From: Aquibium sp. ELW1220
Lineage (GTDB): Bacteria > Pseudomonadota > Alphaproteobacteria > Rhizobiales > Rhizobiaceae
Assembly: GCF_030398385.1 (NCBI RefSeq)
Contig: NZ_JAOAOQ010000010.1
Location: forward strand, 1 to 64,000
Length of the DNA: 64,000 nucleotides
Direction of reading: 5' to 3'
The notes below the pieces were generated by a model, which was given only the letters and a program-made list of their open reading frames with translations, had not been told where the DNA came from and searched no databases. Both the position numbers and the translations under genes were made by a program. Each line of letters begins with the position of its first letter. The stretch's first letter is position 1. Positions 24,127 to 33,027 of this stretch are shown here, piece after piece.

Positions 24127-25461
24127 ATGGATCGGAACGGTATCCTGGACAGTCTCCTGCACGGCGTCTTCGCCCTCGATTTCATACAGGCGATCCGGAT
24201 CAACAAGATCCCGCTGCTGGAACTGGCGCGCACGCCATTCGCCCTCAATCTCGGCGTGCTCGGCGTCGCCGTGGTCTATTTCTGTCGGCAGCAGGATGTC
24301 CGTGCAGGGCTGATCGCGCTCAGCCTGGCTTGCCTGCTCGTGATGACCGGGCTGATCTTCACGACGCTGCTCCTCGCCGCCTGCGTCCTGGTTTTCGTCC
24401 TGGCGCGGGTGCTGCAGCGATGGGCGCTGCACCGGGGTGGCGCCGGCCTGCCGCTGCTGGCCGGGTGGGTGGTGGTGAACGCCTTCTACGCACCGCTGTT
24501 CTTCACCATCCTTCCGACGTTCGAAGGCTTCATGACGGTGGGCGAACTGGTCCTCTTCTGGGGGCCGGCCTTTGTCGTCTTCCGGTCACTGCACTACATC
24601 CACCTGGCCAGCAAGAGCCGGGTCGACCTGTACGAGCCGGGGGCCTTCGTCCGGTTCGTGCACTTCATCGTGCACTTCCCGTCCTTCTGGTTCGGCCCCT
24701 ACCAGAAGTTCAAGCAGTTCAGCGGCGAGGTGGACAGCTGCAAAGAGCGGCAGACGGTGGGGAACCAGCTCAGGGGCTGGCTGCGCATCCTCATCGGCGT
24801 CGCGAAGTTCCTGGTGGTCTTCCATTTGTTCAACCTCGACCATTTCTATCCCAACGGCTATTTCGGTCCCTTCGCGGACGCGCTCTTCGCCAATGCGGGA
24901 ACAGCCGATCCCGGGCATCTGTGGCTGATGCTCTACCTGTTCATGCTGCGCATCATGATCTTCATCTCCGCGCTCAGCGACGGCGTCATCGGCATGAACC
25001 TGCTGATGGGAATCCGGGTACCGGAGAACTCGAACTGGCCGCTGTTCTCGCGCGACATCCTCGAATTCTGGCGGCGCTGGCACATCCAGGCCGGCGTCTT
25101 CCTGCGCGAGGAGGTGTTCTTTCCCGTGGGCGGCCTGCGCAAGGCGCGGCTCGGCTTCTTCTGCGTCTTCGCCTACAGCGGATTCTGGCATTTCCCGTCG
25201 CTGAGCGCCGCGCTCGCCTTTCCGGTCCTGCAGATCGTGCTGATCGAGCTCACGACGGGGTGGCACGCCTTCTGGAAGCGGCACGAGGCGCGTGGCGACA
25301 GGATCCATGCGATCGGCAGGCGCTACCGGCTCTACAACTCCTGGCCGTCGGCCATCGCCGGCATGGTGTTCGTGTTCCACACCAACGTCTTCTCGGTGGT
25401 CTTCATCCACGATCACTTCTTCGGCGGCGGACTGATCCTGCCCCGCATGTTCGGATTCTAG
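24127..25461 (+). CDS. MBOAT-family membrane O-acyltransferase-like protein
   Basis: The frame is open from an ATG at 24052, but family-like sequence begins near ATG 24127 (444 residues); neither start has a good ribosome site. About ten hydrophobic segments are visible. LEFWRRWHIQAGVFLREEVFFPVGG (about residue 312 on) matches the AlgI/DltB-type MBOAT signature, and the histidine in SGFWHFPS (about 353) fits the catalytic position. Relatives transfer acyl groups from a cytoplasmic donor to extracytoplasmic polysaccharide, peptidoglycan or other acceptors. Its place between murB and ddl suggests, but does not show, an envelope substrate. Many MBOATs act with a periplasmic SGNH-type partner, and none is seen in the window. 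Confidence 0.75.
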   Translation: MDRNGILDSLLHGVFALDFIQAIRINKIPLLELARTPFALNLGVLGVAVVYFCRQQDVRAGLIALSLACLLVMTGLIFTTLLLAACVLVFVLARVLQRWALHRGGAGLPLLAGWVVVNAFYAPLFFTILPTFEGFMTVGELVLFWGPAFVVFRSLHYIHLASKSRVDLYEPGAFVRFVHFIVHFPSFWFGPYQKFKQFSGEVDSCKERQTVGNQLRGWLRILIGVAKFLVVFHLFNLDHFYPNGYFGPFADALFANAGTADPGHLWLMLYLFMLRIMIFISALSDGVIGMNLLMGIRVPENSNWPLFSRDILEFWRRWHIQAGVFLREEVFFPVGGLRKARLGFFCVFAYSGFWHFPSLSAALAFPVLQIVLIELTTGWHAFWKRHEARGDRIHAIGRRYRLYNSWPSAIAGMVFVFHTNVFSVVFIHDHFFGGGLILPRMFGF

Positions 25462-25674
25462 CGCCTCCGAGGGCTGTCCGGCAGCGCTCGGAATCGGATG
25501 CGGATCCCGGGCATATTCAACTTGGCGTAAGCTCCGGACGTTCAGGGGTTGCCACGCTATTCATCCTCTGATTCCTATGGTGCTACAGCGTTTCCGGGTT
25601 TGATTCGTGCACGCGTCGGTCGCGTACCTTCTGGGGTCCCGTTCCCCGGAACGGCACGATTCATGCCGGGATTC
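25454..25674. promoter_or_regulatory. Cluster of six GANTC sites upstream of ddl-ftsQAZ
   Basis: GATTC or GAATC occurs at 25454, 25491, 25570, 25602, 25658 and 25670. GANTC is the target of the cell-cycle methyltransferase CcrM in alphaproteobacteria. The 251-base gap between the MBOAT gene and ddl holds five of the six sites (the first overlaps the end of the MBOAT gene), a weak promoter-like pair (TTGCCA at 25549 with TTCCTA 17 bases on, overlapping the GATTC at 25570) and a perfect short palindrome CCGTTCC-CC-GGAACGG at 25639-25654. I see no convincing gene in it. Confidence 0.5.
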
Positions 25675-25712
25675 GCTTTTGTGCGGCCCGCGAGAGAGGG
25701 AAAGTCGGGGGT

Positions 25713-26639
25713 ATGTCGAAGAAGCATGTAGCCGTTCTGATGGGAGGGTTCTCGTCCGAACGGCCCGTGTCGCTCTCCTCCGGAAACGCCTGCGCAGATG
25801 CGCTCGAGGCCGAGGGATATCCCGTCACCCGGGTGGACGTCGGTCGCGACGTGGTGGAGGTCCTCTCGCGGCTGCGCCCCGAGGTTGCCTTCAATGCGCT
25901 GCACGGCCCCTTCGGCGAGGACGGCACGATCCAGGGCGTGCTCGAATATCTGGAAATTCCCTACACCCATTCCGGCGTGCTGGCCTCCGCGCTCTCCATG
26001 GACAAGGAGCGGGCCAAGAAGGTCGCGCGTGCCGCTGGGATTCCGGTCGCCGAATCACGGGTGATGAACCGCTTCGACATCGGCCACGAGCATCCGATGA
26101 AGCCGCCCTACGTGGTCAAGCCGGTGCGGGAGGGATCCAGCTTCGGCGTGGTGATCGTGAAGGAGGGGCAGGCCAATCCGCCGCAGGTCATCGGCTCCAC
26201 GGACTGGAAATACGGCGACGTCGTCATGGTCGAGCGATTCGTGCACGGGCGTGAGCTGACATGCGCCGTGATGGGTGACGTTGCGCTCGGCGTGACCGAG
26301 ATCGTGCCGCTCGGCCACGCCTTCTACGACTATGATGCAAAGTATGCCGCCGGCGGTTCAAAACACGAATGCCCGGCAAAAATTTCACCGAATATTTACC
26401 AAAAAATACAGACACTGTCTCTCAAGGCGCATCAAGCCATGGGCTGTCGCGGCGTGAGTCGATCCGATTTCCGATATGACGACCGCTTCTCCGAAAACGG
26501 AGAGGTGATCTGGCTGGAAATCAACACGCAGCCCGGGATGACGCCGACATCGCTGGTGCCCGAGATCGCCGCACATGCCGGCCATCGATTTGGTGAACTC
26601 TTGAGTTGGATGGTGGAGGACGCTTCGTGTTTGCGCTGA
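25713..26639 (+). CDS. ddl: D-alanine-D-alanine ligase
   Basis: The 308-residue ATP-grasp enzyme makes D-Ala-D-Ala for MurF. Visible motifs are [16 protein letters not shown] at the N-terminus, [31 protein letters not shown] in the ATP-grasp lid region, RELTCAVMG and the magnesium-binding [17 protein letters not shown]. It is the DdlB type found in dcw clusters. A GC-rich start context (GAGAGGGAAAGTCGGGGGT) precedes ATG. Its 3' end overlaps the ftsQ start by 13 bases. Confidence 0.95.
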   Translation: MSKKHVAVLMGGFSSERPVSLSSGNACADALEAEGYPVTRVDVGRDVVEVLSRLRPEVAFNALHGPFGEDGTIQGVLEYLEIPYTHSGVLASALSMDKERAKKVARAAGIPVAESRVMNRFDIGHEHPMKPPYVVKPVREGSSFGVVIVKEGQANPPQVIGSTDWKYGDVVMVERFVHGRELTCAVMGDVALGVTEIVPLGHAFYDYDAKYAAGGSKHECPAKISPNIYQKIQTLSLKAHQAMGCRGVSRSDFRYDDRFSENGEVIWLEINTQPGMTPTSLVPEIAAHAGHRFGELLSWMVEDASCLR

Positions 26640-27562
26640 GAACCGGACGGGATCTGCAGGCGCCGCTCGCGCGGTCGTCCGGCACGGCCTCTGCACGGTC
26701 CGGCACGGGCGTGTTGCCGCGCTACCTGCGGCGGCCTGCCCGCCTGCTCGGCCGGCTGACCTCGGGAGAGGTCGAGGCGCCGCGCTTCGCCGGCCTGATG
26801 CTGGCCGGCGGCCTGTTTGCCGCCACCGCCCTCTACGGCATGGCGCTCGGCGGGCACTATCCGCAGGTGGTGCAGAGTTTCACCGCCCACAGCGGCTTTG
26901 CGGTCGACGACGTGCGCGTGTCGGGAAATCGCGAGGTCTCCGACATCGACGTCCTGCAGGTTCTTTCCCTCGACGGCTGGACCTCGCTGATCGGTCTTGG
27001 CGCCGACGAGGTGCGCGAGCGCGTCGTGGCGCTGCCCTGGGTCGAGAGTGCCACCGTGCGCAAGGTCTACCCGACCACCCTCGAGATATCGCTCGTCGAG
27101 AAACAGCCCTTTGCGATCTGGCAGCACGACGGCGAGCTTTCGCTGGTCGAGCGCTCGGGCGCGCCGATCGTTCCCTTCACCAGCGAGCGTTTCGCGTCGC
27201 TGCCGCTGGTCGTCGGCGAGGGCGCTGCCCAGCGTGCGGGCGGCATCGTCTCGCTCGTGGCCGATCATCCCACGCTGGCCCGGCGCGTGCGCGGCTACGT
27301 GCGCATCGCCGATCGGCGCTGGGACCTGCGGCTCGACAACGGCGTCGTGCTGAAGCTGCCGGAGACGGGCGAGGCCAAGGCGCTCGACTGGCTGATGTCG
27401 GTCGAGGAGAGCGATTCCCTGCTGTCGCGCGACATCGCGGCCGTGGACCTGCGGCTTTCGGACCGGCTGGTCGTCCAGTTGACGCCGGAAGGGCTGAAGC
27501 AGCGGGAGGCCGACGTGAAGGCCATGCAGAAGGCCGAGAAGGCAGCGGGACGGCGCACATGA
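26627..27562 (+). CDS. ftsQ: Cell division protein FtsQ
   Basis: The 311-residue bitopic divisome protein starts at GTG 26627, supported by GGAGGACG eight bases upstream and by the VFALR-type N-terminus; an in-frame ATG at 26606 is less likely. A basic cytoplasmic tail precedes one membrane segment ([21 protein letters not shown]). The POTRA domain starts at [24 protein letters not shown] and is followed by the FtsQ beta domain with [26 protein letters not shown]. It overlaps ftsA by ATGA. Confidence 0.93.
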   Translation: MFALRTGRDLQAPLARSSGTASARSGTGVLPRYLRRPARLLGRLTSGEVEAPRFAGLMLAGGLFAATALYGMALGGHYPQVVQSFTAHSGFAVDDVRVSGNREVSDIDVLQVLSLDGWTSLIGLGADEVRERVVALPWVESATVRKVYPTTLEISLVEKQPFAIWQHDGELSLVERSGAPIVPFTSERFASLPLVVGEGAAQRAGGIVSLVADHPTLARRVRGYVRIADRRWDLRLDNGVVLKLPETGEAKALDWLMSVEESDSLLSRDIAAVDLRLSDRLVVQLTPEGLKQREADVKAMQKAEKAAGRRT

Positions 27563-28869
27563 GCTGGCTTGGTGGAAACGTCTCCAACACGTCGCGACGC
27601 TCCGGCATCGTGACGGTCCTCGACATCGGGTCGAGCAAGATCTGCTGCATCATCGGCAAACTGAAGCCGATCGAGCCGGGCGAGTCGCTGCGCGGCCGCA
27701 CGCACCAGGTGCGCGTCATCGGCATCGGCCATCAGAAGTCGCAGGGCGTGAAGTCCGGCATGATCGTCGATCTCGATCGCGCCGAACAGGCGATCCGGCT
27801 GGCGGTGGACGCGGCGGAGCGGATGGCGGGACTGACGGTCGATTCTTTGATCGTCAACCTGTCGGCCGGTCGGCTGAAGAGCCAGATCTCGACCGCGACC
27901 GTCAATCTCGGCGGCCACGAGGTGGATGCCTCCGACATCACCAAGGTGCTGGCTGCGGGCGCCAAGCAGGCGCTGCAGGTGGAGCGCGAGCTGGTGCATT
28001 CGCTGGCCACGGGCTTTTCGCTCGACGGCGAAAGGGGCATCCGCGACCCGCGCGGCATGCTGGGCGAGACGCTCGGCGTCGACATGCACGTGCTGACCGG
28101 CGACGCCGCGCCGATCCGCAACATGGAGCTCTGCATCAACCGGTCGCACCTGTCGGTCGAGCGCATGGTGGCGACGCCCTACGCGAGCGGGCTCGCGGCA
28201 CTGGTCGACGACGAGGCGGAACTGGGCGCTGCCTGCATCGATCTCGGCGGCGGAACCACGACGATCTCCGTCTTCTCCGAAGGCAAGTTCATCCATGCCG
28301 ATTCGCTTCCGGTGGGCGGCATCCACGTCACCCTCGATCTCGCCCGCGGACTGTCGTCGAGCGTCGAGACCGCAGAGCGCTTCAAGGTGATGCACGGTTC
28401 GGCATTGCCGACGGGCGCCGACGATCGCGACGTCGTCAACGTTCCGCCGGTGGGCGCCGAGGAGGGCGACATGCCGCTGCAGGTGCCGCGCTCGGTCATG
28501 ACGCGCATCATCCGCGCCCGCGTCGAGGAGACGCTGGAACTGGTGCGCGACCGGCTCGCCCAGTCTGGCTTCGGCCCGACGGTGGGCAAGCGTGTGGTTT
28601 TGACGGGCGGGGCCAGCCAGCTGTCGGGACTGCCGGATGCTGCCCGCCGCATTCTCGGCCGCAACGTGCGTGTCGGACGGCCGCTGGGGGTTGCCGGACT
28701 ACCCGAAGCGGCCAAGGGGCCAGCCTTCTCTTCGGCGGTGGGTCTAATGATCTATCCGCAGGTCGCCTCCTTCGAAAGCGGCCGCGTGACGGGTTTCCTG
28801 CGTATGCGCTCCACCGGAACCGGGGGACGACTGGAGCGCGTGGGACAGTGGTTGAAAGACAGTTTCTAG
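27559..28869 (+). CDS. ftsA: Cell division protein FtsA
   Basis: The 436-residue actin-like protein tethers FtsZ to the membrane. [18 protein letters not shown] is the phosphate-1 loop, [13 protein letters not shown] phosphate-2, and [30 protein letters not shown] the adenosine motif. The C-terminal [15 protein letters not shown] is the amphipathic membrane-targeting helix. The SHS2/1C region ([23 protein letters not shown]) is complete. Coupled to ftsQ; ftsZ follows after 67 bases. Confidence 0.96.
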   Translation: MSWLGGNVSNTSRRSGIVTVLDIGSSKICCIIGKLKPIEPGESLRGRTHQVRVIGIGHQKSQGVKSGMIVDLDRAEQAIRLAVDAAERMAGLTVDSLIVNLSAGRLKSQISTATVNLGGHEVDASDITKVLAAGAKQALQVERELVHSLATGFSLDGERGIRDPRGMLGETLGVDMHVLTGDAAPIRNMELCINRSHLSVERMVATPYASGLAALVDDEAELGAACIDLGGGTTTISVFSEGKFIHADSLPVGGIHVTLDLARGLSSSVETAERFKVMHGSALPTGADDRDVVNVPPVGAEEGDMPLQVPRSVMTRIIRARVEETLELVRDRLAQSGFGPTVGKRVVLTGGASQLSGLPDAARRILGRNVRVGRPLGVAGLPEAAKGPAFSSAVGLMIYPQVASFESGRVTGFLRMRSTGTGGRLERVGQWLKDSF

Positions 28870-28936
28870 AATCGAGGGGCTTGCCCCAGGCGGCCGCGGC
28901 GGCGTTGCGGCAAGACAAGGCGAAAAGGACGAGGAC

Positions 28937-30655
28937 ATGACGATCAATCTTCAGAAGCCGGACATCACCGAGCTCAAGCCGCGCATCACGGTCTTCGGCG
29001 TCGGCGGCGGCGGCGGCAATGCGGTCAACAACATGATCAATGCGGGCCTGCGCGGCGTCGAGTTCGTGGTCGCGAACACCGATGCGCAGGCGCTGACGAT
29101 GTCGCGGGCCGAGCGCCTGATCCAGCTCGGCGCGCACGTGACGGAAGGCCTGGGCGCGGGGTCGCAGCCCGAGGTCGGACGCGCGGCCGCCGAAGAGTGC
29201 ATCGACGAGATCGTCGACCACCTGGCCGGCACGCATATGTGCTTCGTCACCGCCGGCATGGGCGGCGGCACGGGTACCGGCGCGGCCCCGGTCGTGGCGC
29301 GTGCGGCGCGCGAGAAGGGCATCCTCACCGTCGGCGTCGTCACCAAGCCGTTCCACTTCGAGGGCCAGCGCCGGATGAAGACGGCCGACATCGGCATCGA
29401 GGAGCTGCAGAAGAACGTCGACACGCTGATCGTCATCCCGAACCAGAACCTGTTCCGGATCGCCAACGACAAGACCACCTTCGCCGACGCCTTCTCGATG
29501 GCCGACCAGGTGCTCTATTCGGGCGTCGCCTGCATCACCGACCTGATGGTCAAGGAAGGCCTGATCAACCTCGACTTCGCCGACGTCCGCTCGGTGATGC
29601 GCGAGATGGGCAAGGCGATGATGGGCACCGGCGAGGCTTCCGGCGAGGGCCGCGCGATGGCCGCTGCCGAGGCGGCGATCGCCAACCCGCTGCTCGACGA
29701 ATCGTCGATGAAGGGCGCGCGCGGGCTGCTGATCTCGATCACCGGCGGCCGTGACCTGACCCTGTTCGAGGTCGACGAGGCCGCGACCCGCATCCGCGAG
29801 GAAGTGGACCAGGACGCCAACATCATCCTGGGCGCGACCTTCGACGAGGACCTGGAAGGCGTGATCCGCGTGTCGGTGGTCGCCACCGGCATCGACAAGA
29901 AGGCGCACGAGATTTCGGCCGCGCCGATCGAGATCCGCCAGGTGCCGAAGCCGCAGCCGCGGCCGGTTCAGCAGGCCGAGATCCGCCCGGTTCCCGTGGC
30001 GGCGGCGCCCGCGCCGGCGCCCGTGCAGCAGCACTACGAGGCACCGGCAGCGCAGCAGGCGATGGACAGCGATCCGGTGTCGGAGGCGATCCGCGAGGCC
30101 GAGCGCACCAGCCTGCGCCCCGCCGCGCCGGCCGACGACTTCATGCCGCAGAACCGCTTGTTCCGCGCCCCGGCCCCCGAGCCGCAGCCGCAGCCGCGGC
30201 CGATGATGCAGCCGGCCGCCCAGGCGCCGGTGCAGCGGCCGGAGCCGGTCATGCAGCAGCCGCGCATGCCGCGCGTCGAGGACTTCCCGCCGCTGGTGAA
30301 GGCGGAGATGGACGCGCAGCAGAACGCCCGCGCCGCCGCGGCGGCGGCAGCAGCTGCTGCTGCCGAGCCGGTCGAGGACCGTGGGCCGATGAGCGGGCTC
30401 CTGAAGCGCCTGACGGCCGGTCTGTCGTCGCGGCGCGACGAGGATGTCGCCCGCCCGAAGCCGGCAGCGCCGCGCGAGCCGCAGTTCGTGCAGCCGCAGG
30501 CCGAATCACGCCGCCTGTCGGGTCCCGACGCCCAGCTCTACGCACCGCGCCGGGGCCAGCTGGACGATCATGGTCGCCTCGTTCCGGCTCAGCGGGCCGT
30601 CAGCGATGACGATCAGCTGGAGATTCCCGCGTTCCTTCGCCGCCAGGCGAACTGA
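28937..30655 (+). CDS. ftsZ: Cell division GTPase FtsZ
   Basis: The 572-residue tubulin homologue forms the division ring. The tubulin signature [12 protein letters not shown] lies at about 107-118, and the GTPase core ends near residue 325. A long Pro/Gln/Ala-rich linker follows, including an 11-alanine run near residue 460. The conserved C-terminal peptide [15 protein letters not shown] binds FtsA and other partners. The extended linker is typical of Rhizobiales and some other alphaproteobacteria. The ribosome site is AAAAGGACGAGG. A strong terminator follows. Confidence 0.97.
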   Translation: MTINLQKPDITELKPRITVFGVGGGGGNAVNNMINAGLRGVEFVVANTDAQALTMSRAERLIQLGAHVTEGLGAGSQPEVGRAAAEECIDEIVDHLAGTHMCFVTAGMGGGTGTGAAPVVARAAREKGILTVGVVTKPFHFEGQRRMKTADIGIEELQKNVDTLIVIPNQNLFRIANDKTTFADAFSMADQVLYSGVACITDLMVKEGLINLDFADVRSVMREMGKAMMGTGEASGEGRAMAAAEAAIANPLLDESSMKGARGLLISITGGRDLTLFEVDEAATRIREEVDQDANIILGATFDEDLEGVIRVSVVATGIDKKAHEISAAPIEIRQVPKPQPRPVQQAEIRPVPVAAAPAPAPVQQHYEAPAAQQAMDSDPVSEAIREAERTSLRPAAPADDFMPQNRLFRAPAPEPQPQPRPMMQPAAQAPVQRPEPVMQQPRMPRVEDFPPLVKAEMDAQQNARAAAAAAAAAAAEPVEDRGPMSGLLKRLTAGLSSRRDEDVARPKPAAPREPQFVQPQAESRRLSGPDAQLYAPRRGQLDDHGRLVPAQRAVSDDDQLEIPAFLRRQAN

Positions 30656-30694
30656 CCTTCGCGGGCGTCCGTTGACGATGCGCTAACAAATGAG

Positions 30695-30728
30695 CGGAAC
30701 GGCTGTGAACCAGCCGTTCCGTTTTTTT
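30695..30728 (+). terminator. Intrinsic terminator closing the dcw cluster
   Basis: CGGAACGGCTG (30695-30705) pairs perfectly with CAGCCGTTCCG (30711-30721) around TGAAC and is followed by seven T. It separates ftsZ from lpxC. Confidence 0.93.
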
Positions 30729-30806
30729 ATAGAGCCTTTTGAAATCATAGCTTTGCACCCGGAAGTTCAACCTGGATTGGCGTAACAGAAGGTAAGAAAC
30801 CGTGAT

Positions 30807-30835
30807 TTGGCGACTCCCTGCGGCATCTTTATCTT
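30807..30835 (+). promoter_or_regulatory. Candidate lpxC promoter
   Basis: TTGGCG at 30807-30812 and TATCTT at 30830-30835 are separated by 17 bases, about 115 bases before the lpxC start and just downstream of the ftsZ terminator. This fits an independent transcription unit. Confidence 0.45.
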
Positions 30836-30948
30836 CGCGACCAATCGAGAGCTTCCGGCGTGTGGGTTTGGGGATACCGGTCGCTCGTAACCTTGCGAGA
30901 CAAGAACCGCAGCCGATCGGCACAAGCGGTCCTGAACGGGGCGGGATC

Positions 30949-31899
30949 ATGGGGATAGAGTTGCACGACTATCAGACGACCCTCAACTCGCGTGCCACCC
31001 TTTCGGGCGTCGGCGTCCATAGCGGCAAGCCGGTCACCCTTCATCTCAATCCCGCGGATGCCGATACCGGCGTCATCTTCAATTGCAGCACGGACGGCGA
31101 CGATTGCCGCGAGATCCGGGGCCTTGTCTCGGAGATCGGCGGGACCGACCTCTGCACCGTGCTCGGCGACACCGATGGCGTGCACGTCGCCACCGTCGAG
31201 CATCTGATGGCCGCGCTGTTTGCGCTCGGCGTGGACAATGTCAGCATCGACATCGACGGGTCGGAAGTGCCGATCCTCGACGGATCGAGCGAGCTCTTCG
31301 TCGAGGCCATCGAGCAGGCCGGGCTGCGCCAGCTCGCCTCCAAGCGCCGCTACATCCGGGTCATCAAGCCGATCCGCATCGAGAAGGGCGGCTCCTGGGC
31401 GGAGTTCCTGCCCTATACCGGCACACGCTTCGAGGTGGAGATCGATTTCGAATCGCCTTCGATCGGCCGCCAGCTCTATGCCGGTGACATCACGGCGGAG
31501 GCCTTCAAGCGCGATATCGCCCGGGCCCGCACCTTCGGCTTCATGAAGGACGTGGAGCGGCTTTGGGCTGCGGGCTACGCGCTCGGTTCGTCGCTGGAGA
31601 ATTCCGTCGTCATCGGCGACGACGACCGCGTGATCAATCTGGAAGGCCTGCGCTACGAGGACGAGTTCGTGCGCCACAAGACGCTGGACGCGATGGGCGA
31701 CCTTGCGCTTGCCGGTGCCCGCTTCATCGGCTGCTTCCGCTCCTATCGCGGCGGCCACAAGCTGAACGCGACGGCGCTTCGCCGCCTTCTCTCCGACCGC
31801 AGCGCCTTCGAGATCGTCGAGACGACCCGCCGCGAGCGCGGCCGTGCCGCCGAGCTGATCGCCGTCAACGCGCCGGTTTTCGCTCCCTGGGCGCTCTGA
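30949..31899 (+). CDS. lpxC: UDP-3-O-acyl-N-acetylglucosamine deacetylase LpxC
   Basis: The 316-residue zinc enzyme catalyses the committed step of lipid A synthesis. Zinc-binding and catalytic residues are visible in TVEHLMAAL (His) and EFVRHKTLDAMGDLAL (His and Asp, about residue 242). SGVGVHSGKPVTL and DGSSELFVEAI also match. ATG 30949 (MGIELHDYQTTL) has GGGGCGGGA upstream; the frame is open earlier without family similarity. lpxC after ftsZ is a common proteobacterial order. Confidence 0.95.
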   Translation: MGIELHDYQTTLNSRATLSGVGVHSGKPVTLHLNPADADTGVIFNCSTDGDDCREIRGLVSEIGGTDLCTVLGDTDGVHVATVEHLMAALFALGVDNVSIDIDGSEVPILDGSSELFVEAIEQAGLRQLASKRRYIRVIKPIRIEKGGSWAEFLPYTGTRFEVEIDFESPSIGRQLYAGDITAEAFKRDIARARTFGFMKDVERLWAAGYALGSSLENSVVIGDDDRVINLEGLRYEDEFVRHKTLDAMGDLALAGARFIGCFRSYRGGHKLNATALRRLLSDRSAFEIVETTRRERGRAAELIAVNAPVFAPWAL

Positions 31900-32153
31900 G
31901 CGGCTCGCGCCGCCCGATTTTCGCCTGACGCTTTGCCTCTCCTTTCGCCAGCACGATCGTCCTGCGATGATCGGAAGCGGTCCGCGTTCCGGGCGTGTGC
32001 GACGGGCCCAGCAACGGCAAATGTGACCGGGCCGGGGTCGCCGTGCCACAAAAAAGCGCGAAAGAACGGCGATAGCGTTGTTCCCCGGGGACGGGTATGA
32101 TTTATGGCCACGGGTGCCGGCTTGCGCTCGCGCCAGAGGGAATTGAGCGAACG

Positions 32154-33011
32154 ATGATCTCCAAGCGGACTGCCGGACCGGCACGATTGACACTGCTCGC
32201 GGCGCCGATGGTGGCGGTGAGCCTGCTGGTGTCGGGCTGCATGTCCGAGAAGGACCTCGACCTGACGAGCTATGTCGAGGACGTGGAGCCCGCGGACGCC
32301 CTGTACAACCAGGGTCTCGCCAACCTCGAGGCCGGGCGCCTGAAGGAGGCCGTGGCCAAGTTCCAGGCGATCGACCGGCAGCACCCCTATTCGGAGTTCG
32401 CGCGCAAGGCGCTGGTGATGACCGCCTTCGCCCAGTACCGGCAGGGGAATTACGAGGATTCGATCGCGAACGCCTCCCGCTTCGTCAATCTCTATCCGTC
32501 GCATCCCGATGCGGCCTATGCGCAGTACATCGTCGGCCTCAGCTGGTTCCGCCAGATCCGCGACGTGACGCAGGACCAGAAGGAAGCGCGCCGCACCGTC
32601 GAGGCGATGGACGAGGTGATCACGCGCTGGCCCGATTCGCAGTATGTCGAGGACGCCAAGGCCAAGAAGCGCTTCGGCCGCGACCAGCTGGCCGGCAAGG
32701 AAATGCAGATCGGCCGCTATTATCTCGAGCGCCGCGAGTACATCGCCTCGGTGAAGCGCTTCCGCTATGTCGTCGAGGTCTACTCCGACACGCGGCACGT
32801 GGAGGAGGCGCTGGCCCGCCTGACCGAGACCTACTACGCCATGGGGCTGGTGTCGGAAGCGCAGACGGCGGCCGCCGTGCTCGGCCACAATTACCCCGAC
32901 AGCCCTTGGTACCGCGATTCCTACAAGCTGCTGCAGACGGGCGGCCTCGAGCCGCGCGAGAACCGCGGCTCGTGGATCTCGAAGGCCGGAGCCATGCTGG
33001 TCGGCAGCTGA
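32154..33011 (+). CDS. bamD: Outer-membrane assembly lipoprotein BamD
   Basis: The 285-residue protein has a signal peptide with lipobox LVSGC (Cys about residue 29) and tetratricopeptide-like repeats, including [38 protein letters not shown]. This is the BamD (YfiO) family, a component of the beta-barrel assembly machine on the periplasmic face of the outer membrane. ATG 32154 gives the expected lysine/arginine-led signal. The gap of 254 bases after lpxC holds no gene that I can support. Confidence 0.93.
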   Translation: MISKRTAGPARLTLLAAPMVAVSLLVSGCMSEKDLDLTSYVEDVEPADALYNQGLANLEAGRLKEAVAKFQAIDRQHPYSEFARKALVMTAFAQYRQGNYEDSIANASRFVNLYPSHPDAAYAQYIVGLSWFRQIRDVTQDQKEARRTVEAMDEVITRWPDSQYVEDAKAKKRFGRDQLAGKEMQIGRYYLERREYIASVKRFRYVVEVYSDTRHVEEALARLTETYYAMGLVSEAQTAAAVLGHNYPDSPWYRDSYKLLQTGGLEPRENRGSWISKAGAMLVGS

Positions 33012-33027
33012 CCGGCGCGGAACGCGC

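Noticed and set aside
25549-25731. 60-codon frame in the ddl leader
   Set aside because: It overlaps the ddl start, lacks a ribosome site and lies within the GANTC-rich, palindrome-bearing regulatory region.
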